Assembly (NCBI GenBank): GCA_030248215.1
Contig: JASANG010001414.1
Coordinates: 768,501-832,500 of the forward strand
Origin: Enoplolaimus lenunculus
Taxonomy: Eukaryota; Nematoda; Enoplea; Enoplida; Thoracostomopsidae
Reading direction: 5' to 3'
Length of the DNA stretch: 64,000 nucleotides
Shown here: positions 10,488-21,812 of the stretch, piece after piece
How the letters are laid out: each line of letters starts with the position of its first letter
Position numbering within the stretch: position 1 is the stretch's first letter
Program-made: the position numbers and the translations under genes
Notes under the pieces: model-generated
What the model was told of the DNA's origin: nothing
Database searches by the model: none
The model's input: the letters and a program-made list of their open reading frames with translations, nothing else

Positions 10488-10724
10488 CCCTTTCTCACAT
10501 GAATATTTTCAATTGCAAATGAGACACAATTTCAAGGTAAGATTCGAACCCCAGTCTAACGGGTCGGAGACATTTACGATGACCACTAAGCTATAGGAGC
10601 TTGACGCTCGAGTCCGCTCACGTCTTGTTAAGGTTTTGTACTGCGCATATGTTAGAATTTTAAACGTGCTGCTCGTATATTATTGAATTTAGTTGCTCAT
10701 AGTATAATCTATAGAGTGAGAGGG
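10488..10724. mobile_element. piggyBac-like MITE, copy 3, perfect TTAA
   Basis: 237 bp, inverted relative to copies 1 and 2, flanked by TTAA at 10484-10487 and 10725-10728. It begins CCCTTTCTCACATGAATATT and ends ATAGAGTGAGAGGG. On the minus strand the tRNA-like core reads TATAGCTTAGTGGTCATCGT, then GGGGTTCGAATCTTACC, so box A and box B are both near consensus. This is the best preserved core of the three. Confidence 0.88.
10535..10602 (-). other. tRNA-like sequence inside piggyBac-like MITE
   Basis: Box A TAGCTTAGTGG and box B GGTTCGAATC lie about 35 bp apart, as in a tRNA. The acceptor and anticodon stems do not pair convincingly and no clear anticodon can be named. It is therefore better read as a tRNA-derived relic or an internal polymerase III promoter than a working tRNA gene. 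Confidence 0.5.
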
Positions 10725-10767
10725 TTAACGAGAATCTTTCTATGTGGAGGAGCTTTTCCTTGTTCCC

Positions 10768-11142
10768 CCTGTCCTAACTGTCCCAACTGCCCCGCTGTCC
10801 AACTGTTCCAACTGTTCCGCTGTCCCAGCTATCGCAACTATCCCGCTGTACCAACTGTCCCGCTGTCCCAACTGCCCCTCTGTCCCAACTGTCCCAACTG
10901 TTGCGCCGTCCCAACAGTCCCAACTGTCCCAACTGTATCTCTGTCCCAACTGACCCAACTGTTGCGTCTTCCCAACTGTCCCAACTGTCCCGCTGTCCCA
11001 ACTGCCCCTCTGTCCCAACGGCCCCAACTGTTGCGCCGTCCCAACAGTTCCAAGTGTCCCAACTGTCCCTCTGTCCCAACTGTCCCAACTATTGCGCCAT
11101 CCGAACTGATCCGCTGTCCTAACTGTCCCGCTGTCCCTTGTA
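10768..11142. repeat. TGTCCCAAC minisatellite, second array
   Basis: About 40 units of the 9-mer TGTCCCAAC, with CGCTGTCCC and TGTTGCGCCG variants. Higher-order blocks recur (CAACTGTTGCGCCGTCCCAA appears twice). Same family as 737-1157. The open frames through it are compositional. Confidence 0.93.
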
Positions 11143-11814
11143 TAAGTTAGAGCTGTTTAGTTTGGCCTTTTTCTAGTCATAGTTACTTCCAATTCCGCAT
11201 GATATTAAAAACATTTCTTTTTTACATCTTGTTGACAAGGTGCAGGCGTAGGTTTCTTCTAGGAATATACTTGTACCACTACTTCGCATCTTGCAGTAAA
11301 ATTGAGAGCACTTTTTACCCTTAAAATACAAATGTGAAAGTCTCTACGCTCATAAATCATTTGTAACGTTTTACATAGCTAGTTGCTATAAATGTTACCT
11401 TTTATCTAGGTACAGCACTCTTCATCGGTTAGTCGTAAAATCCACGAAGTGAAGTCCAGCGATTCGAAAACTTGTAATATCCAGCCCATCATTGTGAGAT
11501 ATCTTAGTGGTATCATGTCTGACTAGTGTTGCTGATAGTCAGGAAATCGACATAGTTGATAAAGAAAGTGATATAGTAAAATGTATTGATTTCCGTTTCA
11601 CATAATTCATGACAAAACATAATCTTTTTGCTTTGGAAATGCATATACTTTTTTAAATTGTACATGGTACCCTGATTTTTTATGTCGCAGTTAGGCAAAC
11701 CGATTTGATACTGCACTTGTCGTCTTGGTTAATTAATTAAATGAAAAAGTTTGATTGATTTCTTTTGTAGAATTGCATGGCTTATTAAAGCTACGACACT
11801 CGAACATTTTCGCT

Positions 11815-14293
11815 ATGGGTTCCACTGAAGATGCAACCGAACATAAAAGCAATATATGGTTTCAGTTGTGGGAGCAGTACAAGGCTGCTAGCAGCCGTGG
11901 CACTCTGTGTATGCTTATGCCGTTCTTTAGCCTTGGAACAGTTTTTATGGCGATTTACATGGTGTACAGGGTTAGTTTTGAAAAATAATTGACCTGTATA
12001 TTACTAGATGTTTGACCACAAATTCAGTTCTTAAATGCCAAACAAATATTTTGGGCTACCAAATAAACCGTTATCTCTCGAAGGTGCATTTGGTGTGCTT
12101 AAAAGTAGCCAACCGTGCAATCATACAACCACTTGTTTTCAGATTCACAGGCACCGAAAAGAAGACAAAGAAATAGATTTATCGGAATCCCGAAAAGTTA
12201 CCGGTATGTACACCAGTTCTACGATCGTCGATGGTTTATGCTAATACTAGCTGTAAAATGTCAAGCAGGTTGTGTGAACAATTATTACTCCTATTTACTT
12301 AAGATTTATACGTAAAAATTTTTCATTGATGCTGCTTGTCGTCATGTTTGATAGTGTGCTAAATTTTGAATTGTTATATATTCCATTATTATGGCTGAAT
12401 ATGAAATAACGTGGATAAATTTTGTACATTTGAGTGTTTATGTAGTCAATCTTCATTTTCGTACACTTTTTATGTTCGTATGTGTATATATGTACTTACA
12501 ATTTAATAACGTTATTATAGAAGAATATAAACAATTACAAAAGCGACTGGATAAGATGCAACGACTTTTGTACAGCGTACTAACAGAACAAGTTAACGGA
12601 ACTGAGGGTTCGCATATGTCTGCAGTTGATACCCTTCATCGTATTGATGCAATTGCTAAGGTAAGTGCGCATAAACCGGTACTATCGTGAACCAGTAATA
12701 TTCAGACGTGCGAACTCGTTTTAGAAAAGGTACGAAATTTTTACATTTGTACATTTATTTGTGCTGAATAACAAATTAAATGTTAAATTTTTATGTAAAC
12801 AATTGTTTACTCTGTTTTTATCTTCATTTTGAAGGAAACCTCTGAAAACCTTAATCAAATTAAGAAAGACTTCGGTAGTCATGCGAAGAATTTCGACGAA
12901 CTTGAAACTCTTCTAACGTCGCTGCACCAAACAATCAGCATTGCGTATCAAACGCAGGTAACCACAACAAGAACAAAGCCGTCGTTGTATTTACAGGTTT
13001 TCGTAATGCTTTTTCTTTTAGGGTTACATTTATGTAAGGTATGTTGTAATACGTATTGCAAATTGTGTTGGTTTTGCAATATTAGGATAACATTTGGATT
13101 AGCCTTAGCCTCGTAGGCGTTAGCATATGCTATAATTAGAATTTCATATGGTCATTCCACAGTTGCTTGGCGACAATGTATCGCAATACAAGTGATTAGT
13201 TGTCGTAACAGCAAGTTTATATAATTTTGATTGCACTGCGATCAAAATGTGTGTAAGAACTCAGTCATCGTGTTCAAAATTAAACACTATGGTTTAGGAA
13301 CTTGCTTTAGCTTTGCGCGTGTTGCGTAATTTGTAGTAGAAAAACTTTCAGTAACGGCTAAATAATTATATCTTCTTTCGGTATACTGTATATTTGGTTT
13401 TGTAGGCATCAGTGCAACAAACGATTTCACATGATTCGAACGATATTCAGCCACAAACAAATCGGTCGTTACCGTTCGAATCGAAAAGGGAACCGTATCA
13501 AGAAACTATCCAACATCAAAACAGTAGTAGTGACTTGAGTGGGCTAAATGTTGTGAGCGAAGAAACTCGCAAGGATTTAGTTGTCTCCACTGGAACTGCG
13601 GAACATGATCATGAGGCGAGTGCCGATGTAGCTACTGATGGCGCACACTTTTCGGTAAATGAGATGGAAAAGAAAGGAAAACATCGTCGCAAAAAGGACA
13701 AAACTAAGCATAAAGGCAGCGGCGAAGAAAAGACGAAGAAAGAATCAAAGCGCAAGCATAAGCAAGCAGTTGGAAACCGTGGTGTGCTGCACAACGATAG
13801 CATGCAATTAAATGAAGTTGGATTTGGGGAGCATCAAGTAGACGAGCGTCCGGTAAAGGATGGTAGAGACGCTATGAGTGCCTTGACGCATGAGGACAAT
13901 TTGAATGATAATCTGGACGCTGAAGCCATGTTTAATAATGAAGAAAGTAAAAACTGTGATATTAACAAAGTGTCAAATATTAATGAAAATTACGAGGACT
14001 TGGGCATGGACAATGAGAGTTCATTTGTTGCAGAGTGTGGAATCGAGTCTTCTAGTTCAAGTGAAAGTTGTGTTGACAGCAAAGAAGGTCACAACGAACA
14101 GGGAGTCACTGAAATCAGTGGTATAGAAAATGGCAGTCAGAATAATGATTTCGTGCCAACTGATGCTAGTGGTATGGTATTTTCTGCGGGATTAAGGCAT
14201 CGTCATAGGCCAAAAGATGCTTTTGAAAGTGGTTCTCCTGAAGTTTGTGGCTATACTCAAAATGTTTCAGAAGATTTAGACGGCGTCGATTAG
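11815..14293 (+). CDS. Unrecognised single-pass membrane coiled-coil protein (five exons, 455 aa)
   Basis: Proposed exons: 11815-11970, 12143-12203, 12521-12660, 12835-12957, 13406-14293; they sum to 456 codons with consistent phases. Residues about 31-52 (core CMLMPFFSLGTVFMAIYMVY) form one membrane segment, followed at once by basic IHRHRKE. Exons 3 and 4 have heptad-like helices (EEYKQLQKRLDKMQRLLYSV; NLNQIKKDFGSHAKNFDELE), likely a coiled coil. The long last exon is hydrophilic, with a Lys/His-rich tract around KKGKHRRKKDKTKHK and then acidic Asn/Ser-rich sequence. This looks like a membrane-anchored protein with a cytosolic coiled-coil tail. I do not recognise the family. The exon opens at a strong acceptor (ATTTCTTTTGTAG, ending 11770), so a 5' UTR exon or spliced leader is likely upstream. 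A three-codon upstream ORF (ATGGCTTATTAA) precedes the start. Confidence 0.72.
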
Positions 14294-14381
14294 ACCTCGC
14301 AGTAATATACACAAACATCGCGATTGAAAACCACTTAGGTTTGGATATTTAATTTCAAACTAGTGATTAGAACTTTTCTCT

Positions 14382-14570
14382 CATGTAAAGATCACTGGCG
14401 AAACGTATTTTGTGTGACTACAAAAGAGTAAGCTTAAGTTTTAGGCTAAATTTTTGCTTAGCTTAGGCATAGAGATATGCTCATTCTTACGCTAAGGTTT
14501 AGGATTAGCCTTAGGCTTAGGAATTTTCTTACAATACAACACTGTTGCGCCCCTGTTCCTTACATTGGCC
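14382..14570. mobile_element. TTAGGC MITE just downstream of the coiled-coil gene
   Basis: ATGTAAAGATCACTGGCGAA on the left and GCCCCTGTTCCTTACATTGG on the right are family ends, but the left terminal GGCC is missing. TTAGGC-type words lie between. It begins 88 bp after the stop codon, so it probably lies in the 3' UTR. Confidence 0.75.
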
Positions 14571-14852
14571 AAACGTTTGAAATAAATATTTAAGTGAAAG
14601 TTATGGTAAACTTACCGCTACTCTAAAAGCTATTTAGTGTTGTTTTTGTGGTAAATGCTTCAAGTTACGATTAACGTTCAATTTTAGGTGGATCTGTATA
14701 TAATTGTGTAAATGGCTTAGCGTTCACGTTACAGACACGTTCTTGCTTTTATACACCTTTGATGCAACTTAATGTCTTATCTAGTCGTTTTCATTGTTTT
14801 GTATGTGAAAATGTACTTATGTATTTCTTTTTTTGTTTTAAGTTGTTAATAG

Positions 14853-14983
14853 GGCCCAGCAAAACCCGGAATGACCGGACCAGCGTTACTTTCACAGGCG
14901 TCCCGCTGTAGAGTAGGCTTAGTCGCTTAGACTAGGACTAGGCTAGGTTTGGCTAATGGTACGCTCCTGAAAACGACATTGGC
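14853..14983. mobile_element. Degenerate GGCC-ended element with TTAGGC remnants
   Basis: GGGCCCAGC at the left, GTTACTTTCACAGGCGTCCC inside, TTAGGC-like words, then ACGCTCCTGAAAACGACATT at the right. These match the GTTAC...GGGGCGTCC end type in decayed form. No target duplication is visible. Confidence 0.5.
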
Positions 14984-14989
14984 TGTTCT

Positions 14990-16180
14990 ATGGACGATGT
15001 GTGTTTTTTATTCCAGTTTTGCTAACTAAACGGTTTACTTGTTCATGCGTTTTGGAAAGTCGAATTCCGTTTTCGCAAATGGCCGGGCTGCAACAGTTTT
15101 AGTTTGATTTCGAAAAGAAATGGCCTAATGGTAATCTTTTATCTGGATTTTTGTCCGCTTGAAGTTTTAATTGTGGAGTATATATAATCTCTGTATTTTG
15201 CATAATTTACTGTTTATTATTTTAGTGTGATGTGTTGTGTGTACAATAAATTTTTAGCGTCGTCTTTTGTGTAATAAAGAGCATTAATTAGTCATCAAAC
15301 AAACAAAACATTGTTACAGAATCTACGAATCAAAAACTAGAGATTGAGATGCAGATTGTAAATTAGGTTGGGCATCAAAACAGTAACGTTAGTGGCTTGT
15401 TGTGCGGGATTCACGTTCTAACCGGAGCAATGTCCCATGTTTTGGCGTCAGCGTAAAAATTCGGGGTGTCATCGCAGTAACAAACAACTCGGATGTCATA
15501 TGACACAAAAATCACGCTCTCATATGTTTAATGTGTCAGTCTGTATGTTAAGTGATACGGTGGGACATTTATGCGGATGTAAAATTACAACGAACATATG
15601 AAATTCAACTGGACAGTGTACGTGCTTATAAATTAATGTAAAGTAGGACGACAGAGGCACAGATGTACTTCAAAATAGCAAAAACGCCGGAAAATTTGTT
15701 TCCGACATAAAATCAATCAGAACCATGGTGTCAGATTCTGAAATTGAAATTCTAGTATATTATATTCAACCGGACAATTTGGGTATATTACCTCAAGTAT
15801 GCAGTCATTTGAAAATATATGATATTCTCAGATAATACGTCGAATATCATATATTGAAGAACAATTGGAGATCTATACATGAATATAACAGATAAATACA
15901 ACTTTTTGAATATTATATGGAGGCTATAAGCAGACAAAATGTTACCCAATAGTCTAATAGAGACTAAATATGCCCCAAGCTGCCGCGGTTATAACGTGAA
16001 CCTCGTATTATGTGCATATTTTCTGTTGAAATCCTTGTTGCTTTTAATCCTGCACAACTTTACTAAATACTGAACGTTTGCAGGTATTAAGTTGTAAAGT
16101 CAAAGAATCAAGTGGTATAATTAATGTTAATATTATACAGTTTATCACGGTTTTTGCTTTAGACCGGACCTATATGTGGT
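14990..16180. other. Intergenic, nothing recognised
   Basis: AT-rich sequence between the coiled-coil gene and the Staufen-like gene. AATAAA-type motifs at about 15246 and 15273 could be poly(A) signals for the upstream gene. No exon, RNA gene or bounded repeat can be supported. Confidence 0.4.
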
Positions 16181-16183
16181 GAT

Positions 16184-16250
16184 GGCCAATGTTACACTGA
16201 GGGGCGTCCCGTTTATCCGCCAGACAATGATAGGCTCGGAGTACAACATT
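16184..16250. mobile_element. Solitary left end of GTTAC/GGGGCGTCCC element
   Basis: GGCCAATGTTACACTGAGGG, then GCGTCCCGTTTAT, closely matches the left end at 46481. No right end is found nearby, so this is a truncated copy. Confidence 0.55.
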
Positions 16251-16331
16251 AGTGCTCATGCACCTATATTTTTGAACAATAAGCCGTTTAGTGTAAGCAA
16301 AGTTTTTTATTTGATATGCTGAAAAGAAGTA

Positions 16332-16550
16332 CACTGCAAAAAATGGTGAGTCAAATTGGCTCTCTGCGAAATAGGCTTTTCCGGACTACACAATCTGAGT
16401 CAAATTGGACTCCGCCAGAGTCAAATTGAACTCCCCCGATTTGCTCAGTGAGTCGAATTTGAATCTGGCGCAGTCGAATTTCATTCAATTTGTGTAGTTC
16501 GGAAAAGCTTATTTTGGAGAACGTCAATTTGACTCATCTTTTTTGCTGTG
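16332..16550. mobile_element. CACTGCAAAAAA palindromic MITE, TA-flanked
   Basis: 219 bp. CACTGCAAAAAATGGTGAGT on the left and its near-mirror ending TTTTTTGCTGTG on the right, with TA on both sides (16330-16331 and 16551-16552). It has the same GAGTCAAATT words as 9906-10125. It lies about 200 bp upstream of the Staufen-like start codon. Confidence 0.87.
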
Positions 16551-16755
16551 TACAGGTTTTTAAAGGTTTTCCGTGATCGAAACGCCAGATTCCTACTCAG
16601 CTGTTCAAGATGCTTCGAGTCATGTAAATATTGAATTAAAAACTTGGCAAGCGTTGGTGCCGGGCCATGCCTAAACCCGGATTTTTGGAACTGAATTCTA
16701 ATTTAGCTACGTGATGTCATTTTGAATCTTGACAATTTGTGTTGGTTTTTCGCAA

Positions 16756-19700
16756 ATGGCATGGCTAGAATCGCCTGTGAACTGTCATGATGTTACAATA
16801 TCGTTTTGGTCGACAAAGGACTTTTATTCGGCGTCAACCGAACATGTGATTCGTGACTATGATTGTGGATTAAGCGTTGATGCTAGCCGAAACCGAACTC
16901 GGGTGATTTGGATGAATGCATCTGCGATAAGGTAACCTTTTTGGATGATAAAATTTATTCCTGTTGTACACTTTTCCCTCACATTTGAAACTCACGGTGC
17001 GGTTTAGGCTTAGGCTTAGTTAAAAGCTTGGGTAAAAGTTTAGGCTTAGGGTTTTCCAAAAGCAAAGTTTAAGCATTCGGCTGTGGGGGGGGGTAGTGTA
17101 CAAGAGCCGAATTTGTAAATGGAACAGTTCGGGTTGTGTTATACTTTATGTGTCGTGTGACTTCGTTCGCTGGCGCTGGCTGCCGCAGTGGAGCAGGGCG
17201 TTGGAAATAAAAGTTTAAAGCCAACGCGTTGCTGCATGCGGCACCGCGACACTGCGCTTCGTGTAAAAAATTTTAACAAGAAGCGCGGCTCCGCAGACGC
17301 GCATCAAGTGTTGCGCAATTCTTAAGACAGGTTTTATGGATATCAGAGCGATCCTGTTCTTAATTGTTCCTACAAACTCAATATTCTTTCTGATTATGTC
17401 TCTTACAATGTGCAGCGCCAATGCCACCAATTGCAGACAGGCCTTGAAACTTTCAGAAAACTAAATGGTAAATTTAAACAAAAGCTGTTAGTTGTAAAAT
17501 AATACTTTTATCTGCAGTAGATTTGTTATTTAAGAAGCCATTGCTTCCTGGATGATAGGCGAACAATAACATATACGTTGGAAAATACGTTCGCTCATAG
17601 GTGTCAAATTATTGTCACCGCAAAAGCAGTTATAATGATTCCGGCGCCAAAGTATTGATCGCAAATTGTTAAAATATGCTTAAATTTACTAGAGTTTTTA
17701 ATTTTTAGCTCCATTATTGGCGATGTTTCTTTGACAGCGTTGGATGAAGTTATAGTCCCCGGTGATCGCTGCGAAAATGATGCAAATGGAGTGTGCGGGA
17801 CGGCTGAGAATCGTACAAGAGATTGTAATGCAGGAATCAATGGCCATAGCAACAATAATTGCGGTCAGACAAATGATTATAGGGATTGCTATATGGAGAA
17901 AACGGAAGAATATAAGAAGCAGAAGAATGAAAAGGCCACATCTGATAGTACAGGATGCCGTGCTATGGCTAGCGGTTGGTATAATGAAGGCGCTTGTTAC
18001 AGCTTATGGAAACGATGCTGTGGCATCGCTGAAGTCGGCTTAATAGAGAGGACTTTGTCGTCTCGGGCAAAGGTAAGTAGAGCTACAGGTCTTAACGTTG
18101 TTTCTGGGGCGTATCCGATATCACACGGGCCTGCGAATAGTTCTTGTATAGGATATATCGGTAACAAAACGAAATCAAAATCACCAGATACTGGCAATAA
18201 GCGTTGTTCGAAAGCAGGCTTTGGATCGAATGACAATTTACAGATGAAATCGACGGTGAAAAAGTTGGACAAGTCTTGGGTTAGCCAGTGTAATACGGCG
18301 GTGGTGAGCGGTGGTTCGCAATGCTTCGTGGACAATCCTAAGAGTGCTATGGAATTAATTCGGCAGATTGCAATGAGAAATCAGTGCCGTGTGAAATATG
18401 ACGTGATTGGGAAACGCGGAGTAGGACACCGCTGTGAATTTGTAGTTCAACTGACATTAGAACGGTGTGCGCTTTATAGGGATCCGGCTACCTTAGAGGT
18501 ATATTTTGGTTGCGGGTCGTCAATAAAGCAGGCTCAACGCCGGGCTGCGTCAACTGCTTGCGTTTCTACGAAGCTGCGAAACGCAGGGGTGGTTAGGATG
18601 TTTAAGAGATGTGCTAATGAGGTGTCCAACAGTTTAGACGGAACCGCTAAGACAATGATTGCCGCTGGTCAGGCATTGGATTTACCAGGTGGTTGTCACG
18701 GAAACGCATGTGAGTTTGATTGTGAAAAGAATATCGCACCTGCCTTATTGTTACGTCGATTAGCTTGCAAAATTGGATTAGCCGTAAGCTATAGGTATCA
18801 AAGGTTGCCAGCTCAAAAACCTTCGTTTTGCAGCAGAGTTGAAGCGCGTAAGTTTAGGAAGAAAAATATAAATGTTGCAACAAGCGGCAGTAAATTGACT
18901 GATTTTAAATCTGTAGATTCCAAAACTGCTCTACGTCATGGGTCAGCAGTGCTTTTGCCTTCCCTACGAGGGGACATTTTTAAGAAAACGTCTGCTATAA
19001 AATATCGAGTTGTTGTACTGCTGGACGGGAAAGAAATTGTTGCCAGCGTTGGATCGACTCAACAAATGGCTAAACGCAACGCTGCTTCAAAAGCACTCGA
19101 GGTATTGGATTGTTCTTTTCAACAAAGGCAAGATAGTAATTTTTCAGCCGGGTTTAACGGCCTTTTGAGTAATACACGAGAATCAAATTGTGTTGATGAT
19201 AGCGATAATAATGAACTTTACTTCCAGCAAAAGCCAGCGTCTGAAGTCTTTGGCGAAGTGACAGCAAGAGACGAGTTGGAAAACGCTTTACAGTTGAAAT
19301 CTCCAATTAGCTTGCTATATGAGTTGACGCTCGCCATTGGATGGTCTGTTCGTTTTGATTTAGTAGACACATCAGGTCTGGCTCATGGAACTCGGTTTAC
19401 TGTACAAGGTATTGTGGAGCCAAACGCAGATAAGCACTCTGATGAGCGATTGACTAAGGTAGGTTCAGAGTTATCCGGGGTAGCATCTGAAAATCAATCC
19501 AATAAGCAGTTATTTGTGGGGGCTATCATTGCAGAGGCGACTGGAAACAGTAAGCGAGATGCGCGAAGGATTTGTTGTGCTACTTTGTTGAGAAAAATTA
19601 TAAATAATCTGCCCGGTACGGTTAATGTCTTAGCTAATTCCCGCACATGCAAAGTCGAATCTAGCTTAAGAGAAATTAGCCAAGCGACCGCTACGCCTAA

Positions 19701-20052
19701 AAATAGTGTTAAACCTGGGTCTGTTGTTAAATCAAACTGTACCGCCGTAACAGATCCTGTGTCAAAATTAATTCGAATACAACAAGCATCTAAAATGCCA
19801 GCGCCGGTGTTTAATTTTTCAAACATATCGTATTTGTGTATTCATAAACCTGGCAAAATGCCGAGACAATATTTTGAGTCGAGTGTTAGACTTGTTTTGG
19901 GGCCGACAATTTTGCAAAATTGGTCTCATGATGTTGTCCGGGGGGCTGGTGAAGTTATTTTTGTCGGCAGAGGTTTTAGTAAACGTGCAGCGAAACAAGA
20001 AGCAGCCGAGCGTGCCATTGCTGCAGTTGGATGTAGCTACGCTATTGTCTAA
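16756..20052 (+). CDS. stau: Staufen-like dsRNA-binding protein (two exons, 839 aa)
   Basis: Exon 1 is 16756-16931 (donor AG/GTAACC) and exon 2 is 17709-20052 (acceptor TTTTTAG); the junction restores a serine codon. An in-frame TGA at 16723 supports the ATG at 16756. Exon 2 opens with no ATG in frame for 60 codons, so exon 1 is needed. Four dsRBD-like segments follow, residues about 269-350, 403-529 (with a long internal insert), 588-691 and 741-836. They open SAMELIRQIAMRNQCRVKY, LLLRRLACKIGLAVSYRY, SPISLLYELTLAIGWSVRF and DPVSKLIRIQQASKMPAPVF. The third matches Staufen KSPISLVHE and the fourth Staufen dsRBD4 (NPITRLIQLQQ). Helix-2 motifs SIKQAQRRAAS, QQMAKRNAA and RAAKQEAAERA are present. 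Staufen binds structured mRNA for localisation and decay. No fifth dsRBD is seen; the protein ends just after the fourth. The first 265 residues match nothing I know. Confidence 0.8.
16932..17708 (+). other. Intron of Staufen-like gene with telomere-like words
   Basis: GTAACC donor and TTTTTAG acceptor. It contains a short stretch of TTAGGCTTAGG-like words (about 17007-17060) and a GC-rich patch around 17160-17300. No bounded element could be defined. Confidence 0.55.
18073..18243 (+). other. Candidate in-frame retained intron (exitron)
   Basis: Inside exon 2 of the Staufen-like gene, GCAAAG/GTAAGT is a near-perfect donor and CAATTTACAG/ATG a good acceptor, 171 bp apart. That length is divisible by three and the segment has no stop, so both spliced and unspliced forms keep the frame. 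The encoded stretch is low-complexity Ser/Asn/Gly/Lys outside any dsRBD. Confidence 0.45.
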
Positions 20053-21040
20053 GACAGCTAGAAGTACAGTCTTGTCAGGTTTGCTTCTTTAGCACCGTTG
20101 CAACATTTGATTTTCATCCCTCTGTAAAATGTGCATAATATACGTACGGTACAAGGCTTGGGCATATTCAGTTATCTCCTTCAGCCGGCATCTGACCAAA
20201 AGTGGTTTGATTTTGGAAATTTTTGCATGTTTGAGCTTGTCATGACCTCCAATGATCATTTCACACCCAAATTTGAATTTTTGAAAAATTCAATTTTTGT
20301 GGTCCCTGTGAAACGTTCGTGATTTTGCTATTGTTTCAGCCTAATCATACTTGCGTTAAGGTGCGATCTCAATGTAGCACTATCAAGCTCCTATTCAATA
20401 ACGCGGCCGGTTTCACTGTTTAATACCCCCAAATCTCAGTCAAATCACTAAGACACTGGAAAACCAACAAATACATGCCTAGATTGCTCATTTATATTCC
20501 GTTTACGATGCCGAAAAATCCTTTGTTAGAAATTCCCTTTTGGTTCCACTACGATGCAACTAAGTTGAATTCCAACTAAGTCACCAGCCCACACCAAACA
20601 GTCCACAATATCCACGAATCTCCAAAAATTCTCCAAATTTCAGACAAAACTAACTCCGTTAGAATTGTGCAACTCCGGTAAATCACCGAGTAATCCTCAA
20701 GTTTGCATATTCACACATTTCCTAGCAATTTCCCACAATTATTCTGGTTTTGCCCCAATATCCGTCCGTACGCTGTGCACGCCGTGCACGCGATAAATGA
20801 ACGAAACTGGTATCTATAAAATAAATTGATCGCTATCAAATAGTGTATTGTATATTTTTACATGATATAGATGTATAGTTCAACATGTAGAATAAATTAT
20901 AATGTTGATCTTAGCTTCAGTGCATCTGCTTTTACATTATATAAGTGCTGATAGGAGACTCTGTCCTGGCTGATCGACCATGATCATGCTTGCGTGTCAA
21001 AGATTATTGCGCCACGGAAGTGAGCTGTATATTAACTTGT
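20053..21040. other. Intergenic, nothing recognised
   Basis: Presumed 3' UTR and intergenic DNA after the Staufen-like stop codon. A possible poly(A) signal AATAAA lies near 20821. No coding or repeat structure is clear. Confidence 0.4.
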
Positions 21041-21045
21041 AAATA

Positions 21046-21267
21046 CAGCAAAAACGGTGAGTCAAATTGACGCTCTCCAAAATAAGCTCTTCCGAACTAC
21101 TTACACAAATTGAGTCAAATTCGACTCCGTCAGAGTCCCATTTGACTCACTGAGCGACTCGAGTGAGCCGAATTTGACTTTAGCGGAGTCAAATTTCACT
21201 CAATTTGTGTAGTCCGGAAAAGCCTATTTCGAAGAGAGTCAATTTGACTCACTATTTTTCGCCAGTG
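21046..21267. mobile_element. CACTGCAAAAAA palindromic MITE, decayed
   Basis: The left end CAGCAAAAACGGTGAGTCAA follows TA; the right end reads ACTATTTTTCGCCAGTG. The inner GAGTCAAATT palindrome is preserved. Older than the copies at 9906 and 16332. Confidence 0.78.
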
Positions 21268-21812
21268 TTGGTTTGGAGCAAATTTTGATAGTTTAACTGT
21301 TAGTAACTCACGGCTTTGAAGACTATATATAATTTCTGACCGCTTCTTATTGTAAGCTTTGAACCACAGTAGTAGAGAAGTATTTAGAAAAGCCCTTCCC
21401 TAAACTATATATATCGACGAGATTGTTTCACGTTCGAAGAAATATACATTTTACAGTTGGATAGTGTGTTCGTACTCAAATTTAGCGAAAAATAAATTTT
21501 ATATTTGACTGCATGCCAAATGTATGGTCACCGCGAGCGGACTAACTACCACTGTACATAGTCCAAACAAAAGTAACCTCCTTCATTGCATTGAAAGTCA
21601 TGTTGAATCTAGCACCAATCAAAAATTGCATTTTATATAAAAACCTGGAATTTAAGGCACTAATGACTGGTCTCATACTCGCGACATTTAGGTCCTGAAT
21701 TCTACATTTGTTTAAATTTTTCAAAACATTTTAGTATTTTTTTCTTAAAGATTGCGAACATAAAAATTAATTTAACAAACGTTTGAGACGGATATGTTTA
21801 AAATAAAAGGTA

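Larger units (their letters stand above)
9831..11150. mobile_element. Old minisatellite-bearing TIR element, interrupted
   Basis: The left end GGGCCCATGTTACAATAAAG, then CCGGGACAGCAATATGTATA, aligns with the left end at 632. After the insertion at 9906-10125 the same alignment resumes (TGTTTACATACGCAC against TATTTACATATGCAC). The second TGTCCC array at 10768-11142 would be its interior. The right terminus is not recognisable. A piggyBac-like MITE (10488-10724) and a GC-rich segment (about 10200-10480) also lie inside. Boundaries on the right are approximate. Confidence 0.55.

Noticed and set aside
10683-11150. 155-codon Cys/Pro-rich frame
   Set aside because: Second TGTCCCAAC array; compositional.
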